A stretch of 64,000 bases of DNA from Arachis hypogaea (taxonomy: Eukaryota > Streptophyta > Magnoliopsida > Fabales > Fabaceae), in contig NC_092051.1 in the NCBI RefSeq assembly GCF_003086295.3, forward strand, positions 81,104,445 to 81,168,444, given 5' to 3'. The position numbers were made by a program, and so were the translations under genes. Below, piece after piece: positions 43,096 to 53,744 of the stretch (position 1 is the stretch's first letter; each line of letters starts with the position of its first letter). The notes beneath the pieces were generated by a model. That model did no database searches, was not told where the DNA came from, and saw only the letters and a list, made by a program, of their open reading frames with translations.

Positions 43096-44757
43096 TGATG
43101 GTGTATTTTTGTGGAAAAACGAATTTCTCCAAAATACCCAAAACTAACCGGCAAGTGCACCGGGTCGCATCAAGTAATAATAACTCACGGGAGTGAGGTC
43201 GATCCCACAGGGATTGAAGGATTGAGCAATTTTAGTTTAGTGGTTGATTTAGTCAAGCGAATCAAGATTTGGTTGAGTGATTAGTGATTTGCAGAATTTA
43301 GATTGCATGGAAAGTAAAGGGAATGGGGAATTGGATTTGCAGAAATTAAACAAGGAAAAGTAAAATTCAACAAGCAGAGGAGTAGAAGATAACTTGGATT
43401 GAACCGGATCTAAAAACAGAATTGTAAATGAGCATGAAAAGCATTAAACAGAGGATGTAAAATTGGAATTTAGATCTCAGGACCGAAGAGACTAGATAAC
43501 CAAGTCTAGATCTCAATCCCTTCCTAGATCCAACAAGAACAATTGCAAAGGAAATGTAAATAGCAAAGAAAGTAGATGAAGAAGCAATTAACCAAAACTG
43601 AAATTCAATTAAGCAGAGAATTAAACAAAGAGATCTCAGGATGAGATTGAAACAGAATTCCTTCAATTCTCCAACCCAAGATCCAAGATAAGTGTAATTG
43701 AAATTGAAAGCAAGAAAACTAAGAGGAAGGGAATTCAATTCTCCTTCCCCGAGACTTAGAAATTAAAATTCTCTTAACACCAAAAGCTCTCCGAAAACTC
43801 TCTATGAAAACTAAAAGGAAAAGCTCCCCAAAAACTTAAATCCTATGCTATTTATACACTTTCTTCAAATGGTCTTCAAGCCTTCAATTGGGCCTTTGCT
43901 CTTGATGGAATTGGGTTGATAGAGGCCTTGGTTGATTGCTCTTGGAGTTTGGAGAAGAACCGAATTGAACCGGGTTTGGAATCATGAAAGCTTGAGTAAA
44001 AGTTTGAGTAAAAGTTTGAGGCTAACTTTTACTCCAACTTTTCACATCAGCCACCCTTCTTTGCTGATACCAACGTTGGGGCAAAAGTTAGGGGTCAAAC
44101 TTTTGCTCCAATGTTGGCCTCCCCTTGCACACACATGGCGCCAACGTTTGCCAAAAAGTTAGAGGCAAACGTTGGCGCAAACTTTTGCTCTCCAGGGTGT
44201 GTTGTTCATGCGCCAACGTTTGCCAAAAGGTTTGAGGCTAACGTTGGCGCAAACTTTTGCTCTCCAGGGTGTTGATTTGTGGTGCCAAAAGTTTTCCAAA
44301 AAGTTTGAGGCAAACTTTTGCTCCAGCTTTTTGCACAAAAGTTTGAGGCAAACTTTTGGTCCAGCTTTTTGCTCCCTGGTTCATTTTCACTTATTCCAAA
44401 AGTTTGAGCTAAAGTTTGAGGCAAACTTTTGCTCAAACTTTTTGTCCTCTCTTCCTCCTAGCCATTCCTTCTTGTTTCAACCTTTCTCCAAGCTTTCTTC
44501 ACCTATCATTAATCAACCAAACACATCAAAGCTATGCTCAAAACCATGAGATATTCATTCTTTCATAATATGTGACAATTATAGCATAAAACCTCATGAA
44601 ATAGCATGAATTCATGCATGGTTGATTAAATCAAAGGAAGCATGAAAATCTACCCAATTGGCTTGCTTATGGCTCAAGAAAGTGCATAATTCAATTGAAA
44701 ACAAAAGAAAAAGGCTAGTGAAACTAGGCTAAGATGACTTGTCATCACAACACCAAA
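43096..44757 (-). repeat. 3' LTR of E4 (1662 bp)
   Basis: In sense TGATGACAAG...ATACACCATCA. TATAAATA is at 43849-43856. In U3 at 44000-44440 lie inverted repeats, including a perfect 15-bp stem GCGCCAACGTTTGCC/GGCAAACGTTGGCGC (44138-44178), and CAAACTTTTG motifs. A 12-bp unit (agtaaaagtttg) is present once more than in the 5' LTR. Confidence 0.92.
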
Positions 44758-44783
44758 CTTAAAGCTTGCTTGTCCCCAAGTAA
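44758..44783 (-). promoter_or_regulatory. Pre-LTR hairpin and polypurine tract (E4)
   Basis: In sense a stem TTACTTG/CAAGCAA (one mismatch) around the loop GGGA, then GCTTTAAGTTTGGTGTTG abutting the LTR. Confidence 0.72.
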
Positions 44784-45780
44784 GAAATGATTTATTGAGA
44801 AGAAAGAATGAAATGGAAGAGGATGTTCATGCTGGTAGAGTGTTATTGGTAGTTCATGGGGTTTAATGTGGATATGTACACACTCACCTCTTATTGACTC
44901 TTAAGCCTAGAAAGTCTCCTTCAAGCTTCAAGTAACATACTGCTATGACCTCTCATTATTCCTTTATCCTTGGCTATTATCTTGTTCATAAGCTTTATTT
45001 GAGTGTCATGTGTATCAAGTTCATTTTCTTTTCTTTATACTTGACACATTATTCACTATAGACACTTGGCTCACATTCCTTCTTAGAACATTGATGCCCA
45101 GCACCTCTTTGGGCTACTAAATGCCTTGTAGTTAGGTTGCTCTTGATAGTGGACTTTCAGCTGATGATCCCGGATTAGTTAACCCAAGTCATCAAGTGTT
45201 GATGCACTCCAAAGAGCTTAATAATCCAAGCAGATCCTAATACAAAGACACCACAGGCATATGCTCTAAGGTTCAAGCTATTGGTGTCCAGCTTTGTTTC
45301 TTTTTGTTTTTCTTTTGTTCTGCCACTCTTTGGCTATTTCTTTTTTCTCCCTTTTTTTTTCTTTTTTGTTTTTCTGTCTAACCAAGGACTTTTATTTGAT
45401 TGAGATTCATAGACAGTAGGCCACTTTATACTTAGAAGGGGACATCCTAGTTCTTTTATTCACCAAAGTGAGCTATTATACAATCACACACACACACCAC
45501 CACTTACTTTTATTGTACTTCTATCTAACATACTTCTATCTCACTTCACATTCAAACATTTCTTTTATTGAATTGAAAATGCAGGGGACAAAGCATGCTT
45601 TTTGTTCAGTGAAAGTAAACACACAAGCACACACATAGACTAGCTTACTTACTTTAAGAGAAACAAACAAGATGCAAAGACTATTAATTATAATAACTAC
45701 TTAAAGAGGCAAGGACCACTTAAAACAGACATAATGCATGCTTTTTCTTTGTAGTGATGAACAAGGAGCAAGTCCACCTT
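44784..45780 (-). other. Non-coding 3' region of E4
   Basis: AT-rich, no gene. It resembles the E2 and E3 3' regions in layout but not closely in sequence. Confidence 0.5.
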
Positions 45781-47310
45781 TTATTTGTCATGCTTTTTCT
45801 TTCTTCTTTCATACACCTGGTTGCTGGTGTTCCCTGTGTCCATGTCTGTTGTCTGTTGATCCTGCCAGAAACCAGCTCTATTCATCGCTTCCTCTACTCT
45901 ATCTTCAAGCTTCATTGCATTGCTTACTTCTATCTCACTTCTCCTTTTGAAGAATTCATCAAAAGTTGGAAAAGCTGGATCCATGTTGTGTAGATGCTCT
46001 CCAATATAGTTCAGCTTGATTTGACTATTTATGTTGTAGTCGGCTTGGACCTCATATCTTGCATCTTGGAGTGTTGTGAACTCTTTGAGAGCCCTCAAAT
46101 TTTTAGCTTGCATTTGTTCCAACTTTCCAAATGATTCATGAGATTGAAAAGCATGCTCTTCTTGCATCACAATGAATTTTGACTCAAATTCACTTTGTTT
46201 GTTCATCATTCTTAGCTCCCGTTCTTCTTGTTCTTGTTAGTTTTTCATGTATAGTGAATGGTATTCCTCTTGCCTTTCTTGAATTCTCATGTACTGTTGT
46301 GATAATCTTCCAATTGCTTCCTGCATTTGAGTCATGTCCAGATTGTTATGTAAAGGAATGTGCTGCTGTTCCTCCTCCTCTTGTGGCTCTTCTTCCTCTT
46401 GTAATTCTTCTCCCTCCATTGGTTCTTCTTTTTGCCTTCTTCCATGCAGTCTTCGGCCTTGATGTGCTTCAGGAGCCATCATCATTCTTTCAATGGTTAT
46501 AGGCATGCCTTGGCTTAACCACATTGGATTCTCCTCTTCCATTGGCACTTTAGCCTTTGCACACAACCTCCAAATGGTACTTGGATAGTATAACCAAGAC
46601 CCGGCCGAGTTCTTCTCAGCAAGCTTTTGAATGTCTTTTGCCAGGATTTCATGAACTTTTACCTCTCCTCCCACAATAATGCAATGCAACATAACAGCTC
46701 TATTCTTGTTAACTTCTGAGGTGTTTACTGTGCCCAGAATTGATCTTTTCAACAACTCATACCATCCCTTTGCTTCCGGGGTAAGGTTAACTCTCTTCAA
46801 ATACTTGTATTTGTTCTTGTCATCTCCTTCCCACTCTGAGTTCTCCATACAAATATCTCTAGCAATCCCATCATAATCCGGATCACCATTTACCCTTTGG
46901 TGGTATCCCGGTTCACTAAAGCGGACTGATTTTAGTTCCAAGACTTTCTTGATTGCATCCAAGCTAAAGTCTACTTCCACTCCCCGCACATAGCTCTTGT
47001 ATGTTGGGGCCTCACTCATGTCAAGCCTTGAGACATTGGCATAGAACTCTCTTATGATATTAGCATTGATTCGGGTGATTGGTGATATGAGTTCCTCCCA
47101 CCTCCTCTTTCGAATTTTGTCCTTCATTTCTTGGCATCCATCATCCGGCAGCATGAGTGGAATTTTTGGATATATTTTCTTCTCATTCATCCATTCAATT
47201 TGCATCTGATGGTACCGAGATTTGAATCTCCATCGGTCATATTCAGGGGTGCTCTCCTCTACCATGGGATCTTTCCCTCTTCTTCGTTTGGTTCTTGAGG
47301 AAGAGGCCAT
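45781..47310 (-). pseudogene. ORF3 of E4: 'putative plant transposon protein' domain, one in-frame stop
   Basis: The ATG at 47310-47308 (MASSSRTKRRRGKD, a basic, NLS-like start). The central domain runs from WEELISPITRINANIIREFY through L-x-P-E-A-K-G-W-Y, S-E-V...R-A-V-M-L-H-C-I, E-V-K-V-H-E-I and Y-P-S-T-I-W-R-L-C. An acidic Glu-rich segment and a coiled coil (EAIGRLSQQYMRIQERQEEY) follow. A single TAA near 46237-46239 separates the last 150 or so codons, another coiled-coil/acidic region. It is the best preserved of the three copies. No signal peptide or membrane span. Its retention in an element that lost pol suggests it matters for the element or its trans partner; that is inference. Confidence 0.78.
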
Positions 47311-48404
47311 GATCACTTGGTTGTTTGAGACTCTTGAGGTTAAAGGAAGTGTGAAGAATATTGGATATTTTGATGTATATTTAGTGCAAGAAGAAATTTG
47401 AGGTTGAGCTTATTATGATGAGAAATGATGAAGGGAATGGAGTTTAAATGGTTGTGGTGCAAGGATTCGGTCATATGCATGGCTTGAAGGTGGTGTGTCA
47501 TTTAAATGAACAATGAAGGGCTAGGATGCTATTGGATACTATGTGAATCAAAGGTGTGCATGTAAGGATGAATGAAGGCAAAGCTTGCTTCTTCAATTGT
47601 CTTTGCCGTGATCATCTCAAGGAGTGGCAGATTCTATTTTTGAGGCATGTGATGAGATTTTGTCCTCATGCTATGCTTTCCTTTGTCTTGTCTCTTTCAT
47701 GGAGTGTTCTTTGACCACCTAGTCATCACAACAAGACAACACACATTAGCTTTATTAAACCGTGGCAATGGTGCTTTTTTTCATTAACACTATATGAATC
47801 ATCATTCCTTATATCCATTTGAACCGTGGCTTTTCTTGGAGGACACCAAACTTAATGTTTGGTCATATAGTTGAAAATATGTGTTTCTTCCTCCAACTAG
47901 TGAAATTGAAATCCCAATGTCATTCTTGGTCAAATGTTTATAAGAAATGTTTTCATCATAATTTTCCTTTTTCTCTCTTTTTTTTTTTCATGAGGGATCA
48001 ATTGTGTCCCTAAATCCGTGCATCAAAGTTTGGTGAACACCAAACTTGTACCTTGCTTAAGGGGTAAATGTGAGATGCTAGTAGTAAATCACAATTGATG
48101 CCTTCATCACAGAATATGATTTCTTTTTAATTGAAAAGTCTCAGTAAGAGATAATGTATGATCATTGATGCATGATTTTTTTTTATGAGAAGAGAAACAC
48201 CAAACTTAGTGTTTGGTCATATGCTAGGCATATAGTATGAAAATGTTTGTAACACTGGTTTGGTGTGCTTGAAGGCACACCAAACTTTAGAAGTCTTAGC
48301 ATATGTAAAAATATTGCATGCATTCATTAAGTACGTCTATGAAAATAAATTTCATGCTCAGATGATCATAGCTTATTGAATTTAAAATGACATAAATCTT
48401 AAAT
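47311..48404 (-). other. Spacer between ORF3 and the integrase tail of E4, with four hairpins
   Basis: No gene. On the minus strand four inverted repeats are built on GTTTGGTGT: ACCAAAC/GTTTGGT with 5-base loops near 47847-47865 and 48199-48217, GTTTGGTG/CACCAAAC near 48030-48048, and TTTGGTGTGC/GCACACCAAA near 48262-48287. Confidence 0.65.
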
Positions 48405-48422
48405 CATGGGTTGCCTCCCATG
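48405..48422 (-). promoter_or_regulatory. Post-pol hairpin (E4)
   Basis: In sense CATGGG-AGGCAA-CCCATG, preceded by GACAATAAAAGAGCGCT. It is kept although pol upstream of it is deleted. Confidence 0.72.
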
Positions 48423-48465
48423 GAGCGCTCTTTTATTGTCACTAGCTTGACATTGGAGCTTTCTT

Positions 48466-48711
48466 TTATGGTGGTTGAGGATTGTAGTGCCTCAACTTGT
48501 CTCCCCTGACTGTGATCCTCCTCTTTGTTCTCTGGTGTTCAATTTCAGCATGTTCCAACGAGAGTATGTTGTTGACATTGTAATAGTCATCAGTCTGTTG
48601 GCTTGCTCCCAGTTGTTGATATGTCAATTGCACTTTGTCACCTTTGGAAAGTCCTTCTGTTGGAATCTTCCTGTTCTTCCAACCCCTTTTTGTTTTGTTT
48701 CTGCGTTTCAT
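48466..48711 (-). pseudogene. pol: Integrase C-terminal tail of E4
   Basis: About 80 codons in a phase shifted from gag-protease, ending YYNVNN...TVRGDKLRHYN, like the very end of Ty3/Gypsy integrases. It marks the right edge of the deletion that removed RT, RNase H and the integrase core. Confidence 0.6.
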
Positions 48712-51328
48712 CCCCTTTTTTGTTGATCTTTCTTTTATGGCTGTAGACTTGGGGATTTCTCTCTTCAGTAGCTAATACTCCAATATCCTCTTGGACTTTT
48801 TCATCCTTTTGCACAATCTTCTGCCTTGGGATATTGTTGTGAATCACCTTGTCAATTTCCATAGAGTCCCTCCTCCTATTACTAAACTGGGCTTCTGGTA
48901 ATACTTTCAGAGTGACACTCTTATCATGCATCCTGAGAGTTAGTTCTCCTTGCTCTATGTATATGATAGTTCTAGCAGTGGCCAAGAATGGCCTTCCCAG
49001 GATAATAGAATCACCATCATCCCCATCTGAATCCAGAACCACAAAATCTGCAGGGTATATGAAATTGTCCACCTTGACCAGAAGGTTTTCAATCATACCC
49101 CTGGGGTATACTGTTGACTTATCTACCAGCTCTAGAGATATCTGTACTGGTTTAACTTCCTCTATATGCAACTTTTTTGCCAAGGAGGATGGTATTAAGT
49201 TGATACTTGCTCCTAGATCGCACATTGCTTTAGTGATGGTTAATTCCCCAATGGTGCAAGGTAGCAAAAAGCTCCCTGGGTCCTCAAGCTTAGGAGGAAG
49301 TCCTTTTTGAATCAGGGCTCTGCATTCCTCAGTAAGCAGTATGGTTTCTTTCTCATCCCAACTTCTTTTCTTGTTGATAAGCTCCTTCAAAAACTTGGCA
49401 TACAGAGGCATTTGCTCAAGTGCTTCAGCCAAGGGAATGTTGATTTCCAGCTTTTTAAAAGTCCCAAGGAACTTATGAAATTGTTGGTCCTTAGTCTCTT
49501 TGTTGAACCTCTGGGGATATGGCAGTGGAGGTGTGATGCTCTTTCCTATTTGCTGCTGTCCCTGAGTTACTTCTTCTGAACCGTGTGGTTGGTTGTCCTT
49601 CTCTTTGAGTTTCTTAATGCTCTTGTTTGGCGTCACAACTTGATCCTTGGCTTCATCTGCCTTTATTTGCTCCTCATCTTCTATTGGCCTTTTGCTGCTC
49701 TCTGCTTGCTTCTTTGTAGTGTCATTATTGTTCATCAATGTTTTTCCACTCCTTAATTGTATTGCCTTGCATTCTTCATTAGGATTTGGAATTGTGTCAC
49801 TCGGCAGAGAGCTTGAAGGTCTCTCAATAGAGATCTGCTTGGAGATTTGCCCCATCTGCCTCTCTAGGCTCTTTATGGAGGCTTCATGGTTCTTGGTTGT
49901 CATTTCCTGGTGTTTCAACATTTTATCCATCAAGGTCTCCAAGTTAGTGAGTCTTTGAGATTCAGGTGATACTTGAGGTGGGTTATGAGATGTGGGTGGT
50001 GGATGGTAGGCATTTTGGTTGGTGGGTTGGTTATTGGATTGGTACTGGTTGGGGTTGGGGTAGTTGTTTTGAGGTTTTCTGTAGGGGTTCTGGTTAGTTT
50101 GCTGCTGGTTGTGGTTTTGGTTGCTTCTTGGGTTGTTTTGGTTTGAGTTCCTCTGCCATGGTTGTTGGTTTTGGGTATGATTATCTCCCCATCTGAGGTT
50201 TGGGTGGTTCTTCCAGGATGGATTGTATGTATCACCATACACTTCATTTGGTCCTTGGTTGTGCATATACTGTACTTGCTCTTGTTGTTGTTCTTCTTGA
50301 GTTTCTTCATTTTGCCCCCATGTGGATGATGGTTGGCTTGTATTAACTGCTGCAACTTGGAGGCTATCAATCCTCTTGGCCATTTGCTCAAATTGTTGTT
50401 GAATTTGCTGTTGCATCATCTTGTTTTGAGCCAAGATTGAGTCCACTCCTTCTAGCTCCATTACTCCTCTCCTTTGTGATGGTTGGCGATTTCTTTGGTG
50501 AGCAAAGAAATATTGATTGTTGGCCACCATGTCAATAAGATTTTGAGCTTCTTCTGCTGTTTTCATCAGTTGCAATGATCCTCCAGCTGAGTGGTCAAGT
50601 GATTCTTGAGCCTTTAGAGTGAGTCCTTCATAGAAGTTCTGTAGCTTGTCCCACTCAGTGAACATTTTTGGTGGACATTTCCTCAGCAGAGCCTTGTATC
50701 TCTCCCATGCTTCATACAGATTTTCAGCATCCAATTGTGTGAATGTTTGCACCTCAGTTTTTAGCCTGATGACTCTTTGAGGTGGATAGAATTTGGCTAG
50801 AAATTTAGTCACCAAATCATCCTAGCTAGTGATGCTTCCTTGAGGAAAAGTTTCAAGCCATTGTGCGGCCTTGTCCCTTAATGAGAACGGGAACAACAGA
50901 AGCTTGTAGGTCTCAGTATTCACGCCATTGGACTTGACAGTGTCACAGATCCTTAAGAAGGTAGATAAATGTTGATTTGGATCCTCCAATCGTCCTCCTC
51001 CAAACGAGCAGTTGTTTTGGACTAATGTAATGAGTTGTGGCTTCAATTCAAAGTTATTTGCATTGACATTAGGGGTGAGAATGCTGCTTCCACAATGTCT
51101 AGCATTTGCAAAGGTATAGGAGGCCAAAACTCTCCTCTGGGGTGGGTTGTTATTGTTGTTGTCTGCTCCACCAGGTGGATTGGTTGAATGTTCCTCCATA
51201 TCTTGGAATTCTTCTTTTAATTCCTCTTCTCCAACAATATTTTTCCCTCTTTCAGCTCTTCTTAACCTCCTGAGAGTTCTTTCGTCTTGTTCATGAAAGG
51301 TGGGTGTGGTTCTTCTTGTACCTGACAT
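48712..51328 (-). CDS. gag: gag-protease of E4 (one nonsense codon)
   Basis: The ATG at 51328-51326 (MSGTRRTTPTFHEQDERTLR). Capsid motifs: LLLFPFSLRDKAAQWLETFP, KFLAKFYPPQRVIRLKTEVQTF, LYEAWERYKALLRKCP and GGSLQLMKTAEEAQNLIDM. A Gln/Asn/Pro-rich low-complexity linker follows, then AIQLRSGKT. The protease has MCDLGASINLIPSSL and SIILGRPFLATARTI. The only break is a TAG at 50822-50824 where a Trp codon (TGG) is expected, a G-to-A change. No zinc knuckle was found. Gag would form particles and the protease would process them; the element gives no polymerase. Confidence 0.85.
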
Positions 51329-51508
51329 ACAAGCAAAACATAAGAAACACTCAAACCAGTGATACTTCAATCTACTACTAGAATGAAGTTTTAGTTAGCT
51401 TAAGCAAAAATTCAAACAGTTAGTGGGTTAATTGAAAATTAAAGGACAGAAAAGAAAAAGTGCTTGATCTAGATCTCCACTTTACTTAATCATTGTCAAT
51501 CTAATCAA

Positions 51509-51526
51509 TCCCCGGCAACGGCGCCA
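51509..51526 (-). promoter_or_regulatory. Primer-binding site of E4 (tRNA-Asp, exact)
   Basis: In sense TGGCGCCGTTGCCGGGGA, an exact 18-base complement to the tRNA-Asp 3' end. Confidence 0.92.
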
Positions 51527-51532
51527 AAAACT

Positions 51533-53184
51533 TGATGGTGTATTTTTGTGGAAAAACAAATTTCTCCAAAACACCCAAAACTAACCGGCAAGTGCACCGG
51601 GTCGCATCAAGTAATAATAACTCACGGGAGTGAGGTCGATCCCACAGGGATTGAAGGATTGAGCAATTTTAGTTTATTGGTTGATTTAGTCAAGCGAATC
51701 AAGATTTGGTTGAGTGATTAGTGATTTGTAGAATTTAGATTGCATGGAAAGTAAAGGGAATGGGGAATTGGATTTGCAGAAATTAAACAAGGAAAAGTAA
51801 AATTCAACAAGCAGAGGAGTAGAAGATAACTTGGATTGAACCGGATCTAAAAACATAATTGTAAATGAGCATGAAAAGCATTAAACAGAGGATGTAAAAT
51901 TGGAATTTAGATCTCAGGACCGAAGAGACTAGATAACCAAGTCTAGATTTCAATGCCTTCCTAGATCCAACAAGAACAATTGCAAAGGAAATGTAAATAG
52001 CAAAGAAAGTAGATGAAGAAGCAATTAACCGAAACTGAAATTCAATTAAGCAGAGAATTAAACAAAGAGATCTCAGGATGAGATTGAAACAGAATTCCTT
52101 CAATTCTCCAACCCAAGATCCAAGATAAGTGTAATTGAAATTGAAAGCAAGAAAACTAAGAGGAAGGGAATTCAATTCTCCTTCCCCGAGACTTAGAAAT
52201 TAAAATTCTCTCAACACCAAAAGCTCTCCGAAAACTCTCTATGAAAACTAAAAGGAAAAGCTCCCCAAAAACTTAAATCCTATGCTATTTATACACTTTC
52301 ATCAAATGGTTTTCAAGCCTTCAATTGGGACTTTGCTCTTGATGGAATTGGGTTGATAGAGGCCTTGGTTGATTGCTCTTGGAGTTTGGAGAAGAACCGA
52401 ATTGAACCGGGTTTGGAATCATGAAAGCTTGAGTAAAAGTTTGAGGCTAACTTTTACTCCAACTTTTCACATCAGCCACCCTTCTTTGCTGATACCAACG
52501 TTGGGGCAAAAGTTAGGGGTCAAACTTTTGCTCCAACGTTGGCCTCCCCTTGCACACTCATGGCGCCAACGTTTGCCAAAAAGTTAGAGGCAAACGTTGG
52601 CGCAAACTTTTGCTCTCCAGGGTGTGTTGTTCATGCGCCAACGTTTGCCAAAAAGTTTGAGGCTAACGTTGGTGCAAACTTTTGCTCTCCAGGGTGTTGA
52701 TTTGTGATGCCAAAAGTTTTCCAAAAAGTTTGAGGCAAACTTTTGGTCCAGCTTTTTGCCCAAAAGTTTGCACAAAAGTTTGAGGCAAACTTTTGGTCCA
52801 GCTTTTTGCTCCTTGGTTCATTTTCACTTATTCCAAAAGTTTGAGCTAAAGTTTGAGGCAAACATTTGCTTAAACTTTTTGTCCTCTCTTCCTCCTAGCC
52901 ATTCCTTCTTGCTTCAACCTTTCTCCAAGCTTTCTTCACCTATCATTAATCAACCAAACACATCAAAGCTATGCTCAAAACCATGAGATATTCATTCTTT
53001 CATAATATGTGACAATTATAGCATAAAACCTCATGAAATAGCATGAATTCATACATGGTTGATTAAATCAAAGGAAGCATGAAAATCTACCCAATTGGCT
53101 TGCTTATGGCTCAAGAAAGTGCATAATTCAATTGAAAACAAAAGAATAAGGCTAGTGACACTAGGCTAAGATGACTTGTCATCA
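51533..53184 (-). repeat. 5' LTR of E4 (1652 bp)
   Basis: Nearly identical to 43096-44757, with TATAAATA at 52286-52293. Differences are about twenty substitutions and one 12-bp unit. Confidence 0.92.
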
Positions 53185-53591
53185 GGTATACAGTTGCAAA
53201 AGACAACTTTGGTCTCTCATATGTGTATTTCAATAAGAAATGCTACCAAGAAGAACCATTTGTGCTAGCATCCCAAGTAAACCAATGCTTTTATGTGCAA
53301 GACCCATATGTGAGTGACAAACACTATGTTATGAAAACAATTCCAAGAGATTTATTTAGGATAAGTGATGACCTTGAGTCTGATTCCCCCATAATATATG
53401 CAAGGGAGCCATGTGAACCTGAAGTGATTCCCAGTCTCCCAAATGATAATGGCGAAGTTGATCTAGTGAGGAATGATCTACGAGCAACCATTATAGATGT
53501 AGCTCCAAATATGTTTGCCAAACAACGTGGTGAGGAAGATGAGGAGAGTGAATACGAGTACATAGAGGACTCTGATTCTGAAACATCTTGA
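53185..53591 (+). pseudogene. TNP2 transposase, 3' end (after E4)
   Basis: Starts with the duplicated GGTAT (53185-53189). The DUF4216 domain resumes at once (VAKDNFGLSYVYFNKKCY, VFYVQDP-like CFYVQDPYVSDKHYV), and an acidic tail ends at the TGA (53589-53591). Sequence and phase fit the main part at 40054-43095. Confidence 0.88.
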
Positions 53592-53744
53592 CATGTTTTC
53601 ATGTAATGCTGTTTTGGTAGAATTCTAAATGTCTCATTTGTTTTAGTTATTTTGCTTAGTTAATTACTCGCTTATGTTGATTATGTTCGTTTAATTATTC
53701 ATAAAATAACATTTTTTTCATTGCAACTCTTTTGTGTATGCAGA

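Larger units (their letters stand above)
43096..53184 (-). mobile_element. E4: 10.1-kb retroelement with gag, protease and ORF3, lacking RT, RNase H and most of integrase
   Basis: Complete LTRs (43096-44757 and 51533-53184), an exact tRNA-Asp PBS, an exact 5-bp duplication (GGTAT), long near-intact gag-protease and ORF3 frames, post-pol hairpin, and pre-LTR hairpin with polypurine tract. The protease frame runs directly into a short integrase C-terminal tail, so the polymerase and integrase genes are deleted. About twenty LTR substitutions over 1.65 kb by eye (roughly 1.2%) make this the youngest retroelement here. It must have been mobilised in trans. Confidence 0.92.

Noticed and set aside
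51509..51526. tRNA-Asp-like sequence as a tRNA gene
   Set aside because: Only the 18-base 3' end complement is present, next to an LTR. It is a primer-binding site. No complete cloverleaf seen anywhere in the window.
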